Of a DNA stretch of 21,638 bases, positions 1 through 7,324 are shown piece after piece (position 1 is the first letter of the stretch; each line of letters starts with the position of its first letter). The DNA is from Candidatus Scatomorpha stercorigallinarum (lineage in GTDB: Bacteria > Bacillota_A > Clostridia > Oscillospirales > Oscillospiraceae): assembly GCA_018713375.1 (NCBI GenBank), contig DVOV01000138.1, forward strand, positions 1 to 21,638, read 5' to 3'. Made by a program: the position numbers and the translations under genes. Under the pieces are notes generated by a model. That model made no database searches, was not told where the DNA came from, and saw nothing but the letters and a program-made list of their open reading frames with translations.

Positions 1-10
1 TCTTTGGGGC

Positions 11-133
11 GCCACTCCCGTTTCTTTGGGCAAGACCAAAGAAATGGGGTGGCAATTGGGTCGCAGGGACTTTCGTCCCTGCATCCCCCACCTGCGGGCG
101 GGCCGCAGGCAACTGCACCCGGCCGCAGGCCGG
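11..133. repeat. Cluster of four hairpins at the left edge
   Basis: Four inverted repeats sit side by side: 11-29 with 36-53 (one bulge and one G-T pair), 63-70 with 75-82 (8 bp, TTTC loop), 91-95 with 105-109, and 119-124 with 128-133 (6 bp, GCA loop). The last begins directly after the stop codon of the minus-strand zinc-ribbon gene, so on that strand the cluster forms a structured 3' end. No clear T tract follows, so intrinsic termination is uncertain. Nothing coding is supported in 1-133. Confidence 0.5.
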
Positions 134-838
134 TCAGAAGTGGAAGCGCCGCCGCACTTCTTCCCTCAGCGAGGGCACGCGCCTGATGACGAGCAGGGGC
201 ACGCAGAGCCCGGCGCAGGAGATGAGCACGATGAGCGACCAGCCGGGGCGCCAGACGCCGCTGATGTAGAGGTCGCAGACCAGCTCGATGACGGCGGTGA
301 AGATGCCGACGGTCAGCAGCACGAGGATGGCGGAGGAGAGGAGGGAGGGCCGCCGGTAGCGCAGCAGCCAGATCTCCGTGGGGAACACGGCCATGACGAA
401 GAGCAGGATGGGCAGGGCGATGCGGAAATACCAGCCCAGTCCGCGCACGGCGAGGGCGATGAGCAGGACATAGACGGCGATGGCCAGCGTGTCCAGCGTC
501 AGGCGGTACCAGGGGCTGAGCGTGCGGAAGAGCAGAGGCAGGGCAAACCACACCCAGAGCATCACCGCCGCGCCGCCGGGGAAGAAGGACCACCACAGCT
601 CGCGGTAGAATATCAGGTTCAGCACCGCACAGCAGATGGCCACGGAGGCGAACATGGCGCTCAGCAGCAGCCCGGCCTCGCGGCGGGAGACGGGCGCGAC
701 CTCCTCCCTCCGCGTGGGGAAGAAGGGCTCGGCCCCCTCGTCCGGCGGACTCGCAGGGTCATATACGGGCGTGCCGCACAGCGGGCACTTTTGCGCCGCC
801 GCGCCCAGCTCGACGCCGCAGTGTACACAGTAGGACAT
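134..838 (-). CDS. Zinc-ribbon multi-membrane protein (DUF6320-like)
   Basis: 234 residues. The N-terminus carries a zinc ribbon with two CxxC knuckles (CVHC at residues 4-7 and CPLC near 18-21). A short linker is followed by about six hydrophobic segments from residue 55 onward, so the protein probably anchors a small cytosolic zinc domain to the membrane. The ATG at 838 is preceded by an AAGGAGG ribosome binding site. The upstream acyltransferase-like gene ends only 12 bp before it, so the two are almost certainly co-transcribed. From memory, proteins annotated DUF6320 sit beside HxxxD alcohol-acetyltransferase-like genes in Clostridia, which fits this pair. The biochemical role is unknown; a membrane partner of the acyltransferase is inference. 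Confidence 0.75.
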   Translation of the reverse strand: MSYCVHCGVELGAAAQKCPLCGTPVYDPASPPDEGAEPFFPTRREEVAPVSRREAGLLLSAMFASVAICCAVLNLIFYRELWWSFFPGGAAVMLWVWFALPLLFRTLSPWYRLTLDTLAIAVYVLLIALAVRGLGWYFRIALPILLFVMAVFPTEIWLLRYRRPSLLSSAILVLLTVGIFTAVIELVCDLYISGVWRPGWSLIVLISCAGLCVPLLVIRRVPSLREEVRRRFHF

Positions 839-850
839 GTCCTCCTCCTT

Positions 851-2125
851 TCAACGGCGGTTGCTCTCAACGCGCACGTGCAGGCCGTCGCGCACGAGGA
901 AACGGAAAAATTCGCGCTCGAGGTCCCGCTCGCGCTGCACGCCGGAAACGGTGATCTCCATCGTGTCGCCATAGCCGATGGCCGAGACGTGCGGGCGCGG
1001 CACGGCCGCCTGGCCCAGCACCACCTCCATGTGTTCCACATGGCAGGCCATCGGCTCCGGCAGGGCGAAATAGCCGGGGTTGGTGAAAGTGGCCGTGAAG
1101 GGCCGGACGCCGCTCTTCGGGTAGCTGCGGAGCATGATGACGTTCTTCACCACGCGGGGGATGACCTTCAAAACGGGGTTATATTGCAGGCGCACGCCGC
1201 GCGTGAGCACGGCCTGCAGCTCCTGCGGCGTGGCGTGCAGCCGCAGCTGGCAGCGGACAAGGTTGACGAGCTCGGCGAGCGAATATTCGCCGAGCGCGGG
1301 GTCGGCAAAAACGGGCACGGTCATGATGAAGTTGCGCAGCGTCTCCGTGGGGAAATACTGCCGCAGATTGACGGGTATGCCGAGGGAGACGGGCTTTTGC
1401 CGGCGCGGCGTCTCGCGCCGCTGCTTCTCCAGCAGCAGGTGCAGCAGCACCGCGGCCAGATACTCCGTGATGGTGCCGCCCAGGGCCTTCGCGCGCGCTT
1501 TCAACTGGTCGATGGGCACGAAACCCATCGTCACGTGGAAGGTGTAAAAGGGCTCCGGCGTGCCGAGGTCCTGATAGGCCCGCTTCACGCCCAGCATCCG
1601 CCGTGAGACGCGCGAGCTGTAGCGCAGATAGGCGTCCTCCCACTCTTCGGCCACCGGCGGCGCGTCCAGATCGACGGCGCAGTCCACCGGCACGTCCTCG
1701 CCCGTCTGGCGCAGGTATTCGGCCAGCACGGCGCGGAAAAACACCAGCGCGCCAGCGCCGTCCGCCACGGCGTGGAACACCTCCAGCGAGACGCGGTGGC
1801 CGTAGTAGAGGAAGCGCACCAGCCAGCCGTTGTCCTCGCCAAAGCGGACGGGCCGGCAGGGGTCGGCGCTGTCCGGCTGCACGAAGGGGCCGTTCGCGCG
1901 GTTGGGCTCGAAATAATACCAGAAGAAGCCCCGCCGTATGCGCACGGCGAAGCCGGGGAAGCGCGGCATCGCCCGGTCCACCGCCCGCTGCAGCGCGTCC
2001 GGCCTTACCTCTTCCCGCAGCCAGGCGGAGAAGCGGTAGATGGCCGAGTACTCCTCGCGCTGGATGGCCGAGTACATCACGCTCGCGTTGTCCATGCGGT
2101 ACCAGGGCGTCCCGGAAACTGCCAT
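851..2125 (-). CDS. HxxxD acyltransferase-like protein (alcohol acetyltransferase / condensation fold)
   Basis: 424 residues. The motif HAVADG (His118 to Asp122) matches the HxxxD catalytic motif of the CoA-dependent acyltransferase and NRPS-condensation superfamily, in which the His acts as general base. The N-terminal stretch (TPWYRMDNASVMYS) and the overall length match the bacterial proteins labelled alcohol acetyltransferase. Substrates cannot be read from sequence. No signal peptide or membrane helix is visible, so it is probably cytosolic or loosely bound to the membrane protein encoded 12 bp downstream. The ATG at 2125 has a GGAGGG ribosome binding site 8 bases upstream, and a promoter lies at 2149-2178. 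Family assignment is good; a function in ester or lipid acylation is inference. Confidence 0.8.
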   Translation of the reverse strand: MAVSGTPWYRMDNASVMYSAIQREEYSAIYRFSAWLREEVRPDALQRAVDRAMPRFPGFAVRIRRGFFWYYFEPNRANGPFVQPDSADPCRPVRFGEDNGWLVRFLYYGHRVSLEVFHAVADGAGALVFFRAVLAEYLRQTGEDVPVDCAVDLDAPPVAEEWEDAYLRYSSRVSRRMLGVKRAYQDLGTPEPFYTFHVTMGFVPIDQLKARAKALGGTITEYLAAVLLHLLLEKQRRETPRRQKPVSLGIPVNLRQYFPTETLRNFIMTVPVFADPALGEYSLAELVNLVRCQLRLHATPQELQAVLTRGVRLQYNPVLKVIPRVVKNVIMLRSYPKSGVRPFTATFTNPGYFALPEPMACHVEHMEVVLGQAAVPRPHVSAIGYGDTMEITVSGVQRERDLEREFFRFLVRDGLHVRVESNRR

Positions 2126-2148
2126 TTCGCGTCCCTCCTTCCACTGTT

Positions 2149-2178
2149 ATCATACCACCGGCAGGCCACATTTAGCAA
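2149..2178 (-). promoter_or_regulatory. Promoter of the acyltransferase / zinc-ribbon pair
   Basis: On the minus strand TTGCTA (2173-2178) is followed after 18 bp by TATGAT (2149-2154). A TG one base before the -10 gives an extended -10. It lies about 25 bp upstream of the ATG at 2125. Confidence 0.55.
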
Positions 2179-2288
2179 GTGCGCTGCGCGGCAGAGGGCG
2201 CGGGGATGGACCAAAATGCAAGTTATGAACACAAATAATTCAAATTTCACGTGCATAAGCGGGATTAAAGCGCGCGTTAACAGATAAT

Positions 2289-2331
2289 TTGCAAAATTTA
2301 TACTTGCAAAATTCATTTTATCTGCTATACT
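2289..2331 (+). promoter_or_regulatory. Promoter and tandem operator-like repeats of the citrate cluster
   Basis: TTGCAA (2304-2309), a 16-bp spacer and TATACT (2326-2331) preceded by TGC form a sigma-A promoter with an extended -10. The decamer TTGCAAAATT occurs twice, at 2289-2298 and 2304-2313, a period of 15 bp, and the second copy contains the -35 box. This arrangement suggests a binding site for a regulator that competes with RNA polymerase. The regulator is not identified; the ribbon-helix-helix protein encoded in the cluster is one candidate. Confidence 0.6.
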
Positions 2332-2362
2332 AAAGCCAATACCCAGGGAAGGAGCGCTCCCC

Positions 2363-3730
2363 GTGATAGAGCTCAACCGCGAAAAACACGTCCTCATGGA
2401 GTGCGAATACAAGTATCAGCTGCAGGACCGGGAGGAGGGCAACTTCTATCGGGACATGTTCACCTATTCCGAGCCGCCCAAGTGCACCTTCAACTTCCGG
2501 CTCACGCCCGCGAACATGCCGGAGGACATCTGGATAACGGACACCACCTTCCGCGACGGGCAGCAGAGCCGCGCGCCCTATGAGCCCGGGCAGATCGTGG
2601 AGCTGTTCAAGATGCTGCACCGCCTGAGCGGGCCGCAGGGCGTCATCCGCCAGTCGGAGTTTTTCCTCTACAGCGAGCGCGACCGTGAAGCCCTGCGCCG
2701 CTGCCAGGACCTGGGCTACGAGTTCCCGGAGATCACGGGCTGGATACGCGCCACGAAGGAGGACTTCGCCCTGGCCAAGGGCCTGGGGCTGAAGGAGTGT
2801 GGCATACTCGTCAGCTGTTCGGACTACCACATCTACAAAAAGCTGAAAAAGACCCGCCGGCAGGCGGCGGACGGCTATCTGGCCGTTATAAAAGAGGCGC
2901 TGGACGCCGGCATTGACCCGCGCTGCCACTTTGAGGACATCACCCGGGCGGATTTTTACGGCTTCGTGGTGCCCTTCGCGCACGAGATCAGCGACCTCAT
3001 GCGCGAGAGCGGGCGGCCCATCAAGATACGCGCCTGCGACACGATGGGCTACGGCGTGCCCTATCCCGGCGCGTCGCTGCCGCGCAGCGTGGCCGGCATC
3101 ATCTACGGCCTGCGCAACTACGGCGGCTTCCCGGCGGAGCTGCTGGAGTGGCACGGCCACAATGACTTCTACAAGGCCGTCGCCAACTCCGCCACCGCCT
3201 GGCTCTACGGCGCGGCGGGCGTGAACTGCTCGCTGCTGGGCATCGGCGAGCGCACGGGCAACACGCCGCTGGAGGCGATGGTCATCGAATACGCCCAGCT
3301 CAAGGGCTCGCTGAACGGCATGGACCCCACGGTCATCCGCGAGATCGCCGACTACTACGAGCGCGAGCTCGGTTTCCACGTCCCGGACAACACGCCCTTC
3401 GTGGGGCGCAACTTCAACGTCACGCAGGCGGGCATCCACGCCGATGGACTGCTGAAAGACGAGGAAATATACAATATTTTTGACACCACTACGCTCCTCA
3501 ACAGCCCGCCGAGAGTTATAATATCAAAGAACTCCGGCGCCGCCGGGCTGGCCGTCTGGCTCTCGCGCCACACGGGCCGGCCGGTGGAGAAGTCGGACCC
3601 CGACGTGGCCGCGCTCAAGCGCTGGGTGGACGCACAGTATGCGTCCGGGCGCGTGACGAACATCGGCGGCGCGGAACTGGCGGAGGTATACGAGAGCTTG
3701 AAAGGAGGCCGCGAGGATGAACATCGTTGA
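2363..3730 (+). CDS. Re-citrate synthase (homocitrate/isopropylmalate synthase-like)
   Basis: 455 residues, with a GTG start at 2363 and AAGGAG 8 bases upstream. It belongs to the HMG-CoA lyase-like / isopropylmalate synthase TIM-barrel family: TDTTFRDGQQSR (59-70) carries the metal and substrate residues, HGHND (264-268) supplies metal-binding histidines, and GERTGN lies at 295-300. The text from WITDTTFRDG through SCSDYHIYKK strongly resembles, from memory, the Re-face-specific citrate synthases of Clostridium kluyveri and other anaerobes, which condense acetyl-CoA with oxaloacetate. The aconitase and isocitrate dehydrogenase genes that follow support citrate rather than isopropylmalate or homocitrate as product, and no leu or lys genes are nearby. 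Its stop overlaps the aconitase start by 14 bp, suggesting translational coupling. Homocitrate or citramalate synthase remains the alternative. Confidence 0.8.
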   Translation: MIELNREKHVLMECEYKYQLQDREEGNFYRDMFTYSEPPKCTFNFRLTPANMPEDIWITDTTFRDGQQSRAPYEPGQIVELFKMLHRLSGPQGVIRQSEFFLYSERDREALRRCQDLGYEFPEITGWIRATKEDFALAKGLGLKECGILVSCSDYHIYKKLKKTRRQAADGYLAVIKEALDAGIDPRCHFEDITRADFYGFVVPFAHEISDLMRESGRPIKIRACDTMGYGVPYPGASLPRSVAGIIYGLRNYGGFPAELLEWHGHNDFYKAVANSATAWLYGAAGVNCSLLGIGERTGNTPLEAMVIEYAQLKGSLNGMDPTVIREIADYYERELGFHVPDNTPFVGRNFNVTQAGIHADGLLKDEEIYNIFDTTTLLNSPPRVIISKNSGAAGLAVWLSRHTGRPVEKSDPDVAALKRWVDAQYASGRVTNIGGAELAEVYESLKGGREDEHR

Positions 3731-5645
3731 AAAAGTCATCAGCTCCCACCTGGTGAGCGGGGAATTGAAAGCGGGAAGCGAGGTGGCCATCAGGATCGAC
3801 CACACGCTCACGCAGGACTCCACGGGCACCATGGCCTATCTGCAACTGGAGGCGATGGGCGTCGATCGCGTGAAGACAAAGCGGTCCGTGGCCTATGTCG
3901 ATCACAACATGCTGCAGGCCGGGCCGGAGAACGCCGACGACCACAAATACCTGCAGACCGTCGCCGCCAGACACGGCGTCTGGTTCTCGCGCCCGGGCAA
4001 CGGCATCTGCCACCAGGTGCAGCTGGAGCGCTTCAGCCTGCCGGGGGAGACGCTCCTCGGCTCGGACAGCCACACGCCCACCTGCGGCGCGGCCGGCATG
4101 CTCGCCATCGGCGCGGGCGGCCTTGACGTGGCCGTGGCCATGGCCGGCGGGGCCTATTATTTCACCATGCCCAAGGTCTGCCGCGTGACGCTCACCGGAC
4201 ACCTGAAGCCGATGGTGGCCGCCAAGGACGTGATACTGGAGCTGCTGCGGCGCGTGGGCGTCAAGGGCGGCGTGGGCAAGATATTCGAATACTTCGGCGA
4301 GGGCCTGATGAGCCTCAGCGTGCCGGAGCGCGCCACCATCGCCAACATGGGCGCGGAGACCGGCGCCACCACCTCCATCTTCCCCAGCGACCGCAAGACG
4401 CGCGAGTTCTTCGCCGCGCGCGGCAGGGCGGGCGACTGGCGCGAGCTGCTGGCCGACCCGGACGCGGAGTATGACGAGGAGATCACCATCGACCTCTCCA
4501 GCCTGCACCCGATGGCCGCGCAGCCCAACAGCCCCGACAACGTGACCGAGGTCTCGAAGATCGCCGGGCTGCCCATCGACCAGGTGTGCATCGGCAGCTG
4601 CACGAACTCCTCCTTCTGCGACATGATGCGCGTGGCGGGCATACTCGCCGGGCGGCACGTGGCGCCCAACGTCAGCCTGACGGTCTCGCCGGGCTCGCGC
4701 CAGGTGCTGAAGGCCCTGGCGGCCAACGGCGCGCTGGCCAAGCTCATCGCCGCCGGCGCCCGGGTGCTGGAGTGCGGCTGCGGGCCCTGCATCGGCATGG
4801 GACAGGCCCCGGCCACGGATGCCGTCAGCCTGCGCACCTTCAACCGCAACTTCTACGGCCGCAGCGGGACGCCCTCGGCCAAGGTGTACATCGTGGGGCC
4901 GGAGACGGCGGCCGTCTCCGCCGTCACAGGGCACCTCACCGACCCGGAGACCTGGGACGGCGGCGAGCCGCCCTACCGCGTGCCCGAGCTCTTCGACATC
5001 GACGACGGGATGCTCATCCGCCCGCCGCGCGACGGCTCGCAGGTGGAGGTCGTGCGCGGGCCCAATATCAAGCCCGTGCCCAGGACCGAGCCCCCGGCGG
5101 AGACGCTCGCGGGCAGGGCGCTCATCAAGCTTGGCGACAATATCACCACCGACCACATCATGCCCTCCAACGCCAAGCTGCTGCCCTACCGCTCCAACAT
5201 CCCCTATCTGGCCGACTTCTGCCTCACGCCCTGCGACGAGGATTTCCCCGCGCGGGCCAAAGCCGCCGGCGGCGGCTTCATCGTGGCCGGGGAGAACTAC
5301 GGCCAGGGATCCAGCCGCGAGCACGCCGCCCTCGCCCCGCTCTATCTGGGCGTGAAGGCCGTGCTGGCGAAGAGCTTTGCCCGCATCCACCGCGCCAACC
5401 TGCTCAATAACGGCATACTGCCGCTCGTTTTCACCTCCGCGGAGGACTATGAGGCCGCGGCGGAGGGCGAAGAGATCGTCATCGCCGGCGCGCCGGGGCA
5501 GATACGCGCCGCGGCGGAGGGAACTCCGGTCACGGCCACGCTCGGCGGGCGAGAGGTGAAGCTGCTGCTCGACATCACGCCGCGCCAGCGCGACATCCTG
5601 CTCGCCGGCGGGCTGCTGAACTACATCCGCGACGGCGGGGTGTGA
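3717..5645 (+). CDS. acn: Aconitate hydratase
   Basis: 642 residues; isomerises citrate to isocitrate using a [4Fe-4S] cluster. Cluster ligands are visible as SCTNSS (Cys295) and CGPC (Cys355, Cys358). Domain 4, the swivel domain, starts near GDNITTDHI (473-481) and contains GQGSSREHAA (529-538) with the substrate-binding Ser and Arg. The length fits the compact bacterial aconitase form (the putative/Aquifex-type group) rather than the roughly 900-residue AcnA. The ATG at 3717 has AAAGGAGG upstream, inside the end of the citrate synthase gene. In this context it is aconitase rather than the related isopropylmalate or homoaconitate dehydratases, which usually have separate large and small subunits. 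Confidence 0.92.
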   Translation: MNIVEKVISSHLVSGELKAGSEVAIRIDHTLTQDSTGTMAYLQLEAMGVDRVKTKRSVAYVDHNMLQAGPENADDHKYLQTVAARHGVWFSRPGNGICHQVQLERFSLPGETLLGSDSHTPTCGAAGMLAIGAGGLDVAVAMAGGAYYFTMPKVCRVTLTGHLKPMVAAKDVILELLRRVGVKGGVGKIFEYFGEGLMSLSVPERATIANMGAETGATTSIFPSDRKTREFFAARGRAGDWRELLADPDAEYDEEITIDLSSLHPMAAQPNSPDNVTEVSKIAGLPIDQVCIGSCTNSSFCDMMRVAGILAGRHVAPNVSLTVSPGSRQVLKALAANGALAKLIAAGARVLECGCGPCIGMGQAPATDAVSLRTFNRNFYGRSGTPSAKVYIVGPETAAVSAVTGHLTDPETWDGGEPPYRVPELFDIDDGMLIRPPRDGSQVEVVRGPNIKPVPRTEPPAETLAGRALIKLGDNITTDHIMPSNAKLLPYRSNIPYLADFCLTPCDEDFPARAKAAGGGFIVAGENYGQGSSREHAALAPLYLGVKAVLAKSFARIHRANLLNNGILPLVFTSAEDYEAAAEGEEIVIAGAPGQIRAAAEGTPVTATLGGREVKLLLDITPRQRDILLAGGLLNYIRDGGV

Positions 5646-5789
5646 GCGCCCGGACAGCGCCAAAGCGATGCTTATTCAACATCGTTGCGGCATGATAATG
5701 ATACTGAAATGAACACAATATCACAAGGTGCATCTAAAATGGAATCAAATTAGCGCCGCCGTGGCGCAAACTATCCAGAGGTGATCCTT
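5646..5789. other. AT-richer gap inside the citrate cluster
   Basis: 144 bp without a gene, clearly richer in A and T than the flanking coding DNA. It holds a 5-bp inverted repeat (5753-5757 with 5763-5767) 22 bp before the small ribbon-helix-helix gene. Several loose -10-like hexamers lie around 5690-5705, but no convincing promoter was found. It may carry an internal promoter or operator. Confidence 0.3.
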
Positions 5790-5795
5790 GTGACG

Positions 5796-5960
5796 ATGAA
5801 AGCCATATCCATCCGCATCGACAGCGACACGCTCGACAAGCTGCACTACGTGGCGGACTATGAGGGCCGCTCGGCGAACAGCCAGGTGCGCATCCTCATC
5901 CGCGACTGCATCGAGAAGTTCGAGCGCGAGCACGGGAAAATTTTCGACGACAAAAAGTGA
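5796..5960 (+). CDS. Small ribbon-helix-helix (Arc/CopG-like) DNA-binding protein
   Basis: 54 residues from the ATG at 5796; a GTG at 5790 would give 56 and has better spacing (6 bases) from GAGGTG at 5778-5783, so the start is uncertain. The product begins MKAISIRIDSDTLDKL, a short beta strand as in RHH proteins, and continues with two predicted helices (HYVADYEGRSANSQVRILI and RDCIEKFERE). The RSANSQVR segment matches the turn between RHH helices, and the charged tail is typical. Such proteins bind DNA as dimers with the paired strands in the major groove. It lies between aconitase and isocitrate dehydrogenase in the same direction, with 14 bases to the next ATG, so it could be an operon regulator. 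No toxin partner is present. Confidence 0.75.
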   Translation: MKAISIRIDSDTLDKLHYVADYEGRSANSQVRILIRDCIEKFEREHGKIFDDKK

Positions 5961-5974
5961 AGGGAAGTATCCGT

Positions 5975-6976
5975 ATGCATCAGGTCACGCTCATTCCCGG
6001 CGACGGCATCGGCCCGGAGGTCGCCGCCGCCGCCCGCGCGGTGGTGGACGCCTCCGGCGCGCAGATAGAGTGGCACGTCTGTCCGGCGGGCGAGGCGCAG
6101 ATGGCCGCCTCCGGCACGCCGTTGCCGGCGGGGACGCTGGAGTCCGTCCGCCGCGACCGCGTGGCGCTCAAGGGGCCCATCACCACGCCTGTGGGCTCGG
6201 GCTTCCGCAGCGTGAACGTGGCGCTGAGGAAGGAATTCGACCTCTATGCCAACGTGCGCCCGCTGCGCTCGCTCCCGGGCGTTAAAACGCGCTATGAGGG
6301 CGTGGACCTGGTGGTCGTGCGCGAGAACACGGAGGACCTCTATGCCGGCATCGAACATATGATCGGCGACTACGCGGCGGAGAGCATCAAGCTCATCACG
6401 CGCCCCGGCAGCGAGCGCATCGCGCGCTATGCCTTTGACTACGCCGTGGCCAACGGTCGCAAAAAAGTCACCGCCGTACACAAGGCGAACATCATGAAGT
6501 GTACGGACGGGCTGTTCCTGGACGTCTGCCGCGGCGTGGCCGCGGAATACCCGCAGATCGAGTTCACGGACGAGATCGTGGACGCGGCCTGTATGCATAT
6601 CGTGCAGCGGCCGGAGCAGTACGACGTGCTGGTCCTGCCCAACCTCTACGGCGACATCATGTCCGACCTCTGCGCCGGGCTGGTGGGGGGCATCGGCCTG
6701 GCGCCCAGCGCCAACATCGGCCGCGACTGCGCCATTTTCGAGGCCGTGCACGGCTCCGCGCCCAAACACGCCGGGAAAAACGACGCCAACCCGACGGCCC
6801 TCATCCTCTCCGCCGTGATGATGCTGCGCCACCTGGGCGAGCGCGAGGCGGCGGATAAGATAGAGCGCGCGCTGATGGCCCTGCTCGCCGGCGGCGAGCG
6901 CGTCACGCGCGACATCGGCGGCACGCTGGGGACGGACGAGTTCGCCGCTGCGGTGATCGAGGAAATGTCGAAATAA
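5975..6976 (+). CDS. icd: Isocitrate dehydrogenase (IDH3-like), oxidative decarboxylating
   Basis: 333 residues from the ATG at 5975, chosen because AGGGAAG lies 7 bases upstream; a GTG six codons earlier lacks that support. It belongs to the beta-decarboxylating dehydrogenase family. Seen are IPGDGIGPE (7-15), the substrate loop SVNVALRK with Arg85 and Arg95, the catalytic Tyr123 in ENTEDLYAG, Lys170 in VHKAN, and metal ligands in YGDIMSDL (Asp227, Asp231). Overall it resembles NAD-dependent IDH3/HICDH enzymes. Where NAD enzymes carry Asp-Ile (SAPDIAG) this one has Lys264-His265 (SAPKHAG), closer to the Lys-Tyr pair of NADP enzymes, so the coenzyme is uncertain. The neighbouring genes favour isocitrate over isopropylmalate; the product would be 2-oxoglutarate for glutamate synthesis. 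Confidence 0.85.
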   Translation: MHQVTLIPGDGIGPEVAAAARAVVDASGAQIEWHVCPAGEAQMAASGTPLPAGTLESVRRDRVALKGPITTPVGSGFRSVNVALRKEFDLYANVRPLRSLPGVKTRYEGVDLVVVRENTEDLYAGIEHMIGDYAAESIKLITRPGSERIARYAFDYAVANGRKKVTAVHKANIMKCTDGLFLDVCRGVAAEYPQIEFTDEIVDAACMHIVQRPEQYDVLVLPNLYGDIMSDLCAGLVGGIGLAPSANIGRDCAIFEAVHGSAPKHAGKNDANPTALILSAVMMLRHLGEREAADKIERALMALLAGGERVTRDIGGTLGTDEFAAAVIEEMSK

Positions 6977-6981
6977 TTTGC

Positions 6982-7010
6982 TTGCAATGCCAGGGCGGTT
7001 GTGTTATACT
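6982..7010 (+). promoter_or_regulatory. Promoter of tRNA-Gly
   Basis: TTGCAA (6982-6987), a 17-bp spacer and TATACT (7005-7010) lie between the isocitrate dehydrogenase stop and the tRNA, whose first base is 12 bp downstream of the -10. Confidence 0.7.
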
Positions 7011-7021
7011 GTTCTGGCTAT

Positions 7022-7095
7022 GCGGGTGTAGTTCAATGGCAGAACATCAGCTTCCCAAGCTGAATACGAGGGTTCGATTCCCTTCACCCGCTCCA
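7022..7095 (+). tRNA. tRNA-Gly, anticodon CCC
   Basis: 74 nt with an encoded CCA end. Acceptor arm GCGGGTG pairs with CACCCGC, D stem GTTC/GAAC, anticodon stem TCAGC/GCTGA around loop TTCCCAA, and T arm GAGGG-TTCGATT-CCCTT with one wobble pair. Anticodon CCC reads GGG codons. It has its own promoter and a strong downstream terminator. Confidence 0.95.
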
Positions 7096-7183
7096 GCGTC
7101 GGCGCAAAGTCCGCTCGACTCCGTTTCCGGCGGCAGGCTTCACCTTTTGCCGAAAACTGCGTCCGCTCCCTTGCGCCTCCTTT

Positions 7184-7224
7184 CAAGATCGCGACCGCTT
7201 TGCTGGGCCGCGATCTTGTTTTTT
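7184..7224 (+). terminator. Intrinsic terminator after tRNA-Gly
   Basis: A perfect 10-bp stem (7184-7193 with 7209-7218) and a 15-nt loop are followed by six T. It lies about 90 bp after the tRNA and would end both the tRNA transcript and any readthrough from the citrate cluster. Confidence 0.85.
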
Positions 7225-7267
7225 CTGCCATCGCCGGCGGGGGACTGTTGGGGGGCCTGCGGGCACG

Positions 7268-7299
7268 ATGCCCCATTTTGCGAAAGCAAAATGGGGCAT
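7268..7299. repeat. Perfect 14-bp hairpin with GAAA loop
   Basis: 7268-7281 pairs exactly with 7286-7299 around a GAAA tetraloop. It lies between the plus-strand tRNA terminator and the end of the minus-strand XRE gene. The T tract is only TTAT on the plus strand and absent on the minus strand, so it is either a weak terminator for the XRE gene or a dispersed palindrome. Confidence 0.6.
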
Positions 7300-7324
7300 T
7301 TATACGCCGCGAGGGGGAGGGCGG

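Noticed and set aside
26..1606. 526-codon plus-strand frame opposite the acyltransferase and zinc-ribbon genes
   Set aside because: Low-complexity, Gly/Glu/Arg/His-rich product caused by GC-rich antisense codon bias; the opposite-strand genes show clear family motifs and good ribosome sites.
3615..5663. 682-codon minus-strand frame opposite aconitase
   Set aside because: Mirror of the aconitase codon pattern; the product has no recognisable domain, while aconitase motifs are complete on the plus strand.
7004..7276. 90-codon minus-strand frame containing VKGIEPSYSAWEADVLPLNYTR
   Set aside because: Antisense of tRNA-Gly, a classic spurious annotation; it also runs through the tRNA terminator.
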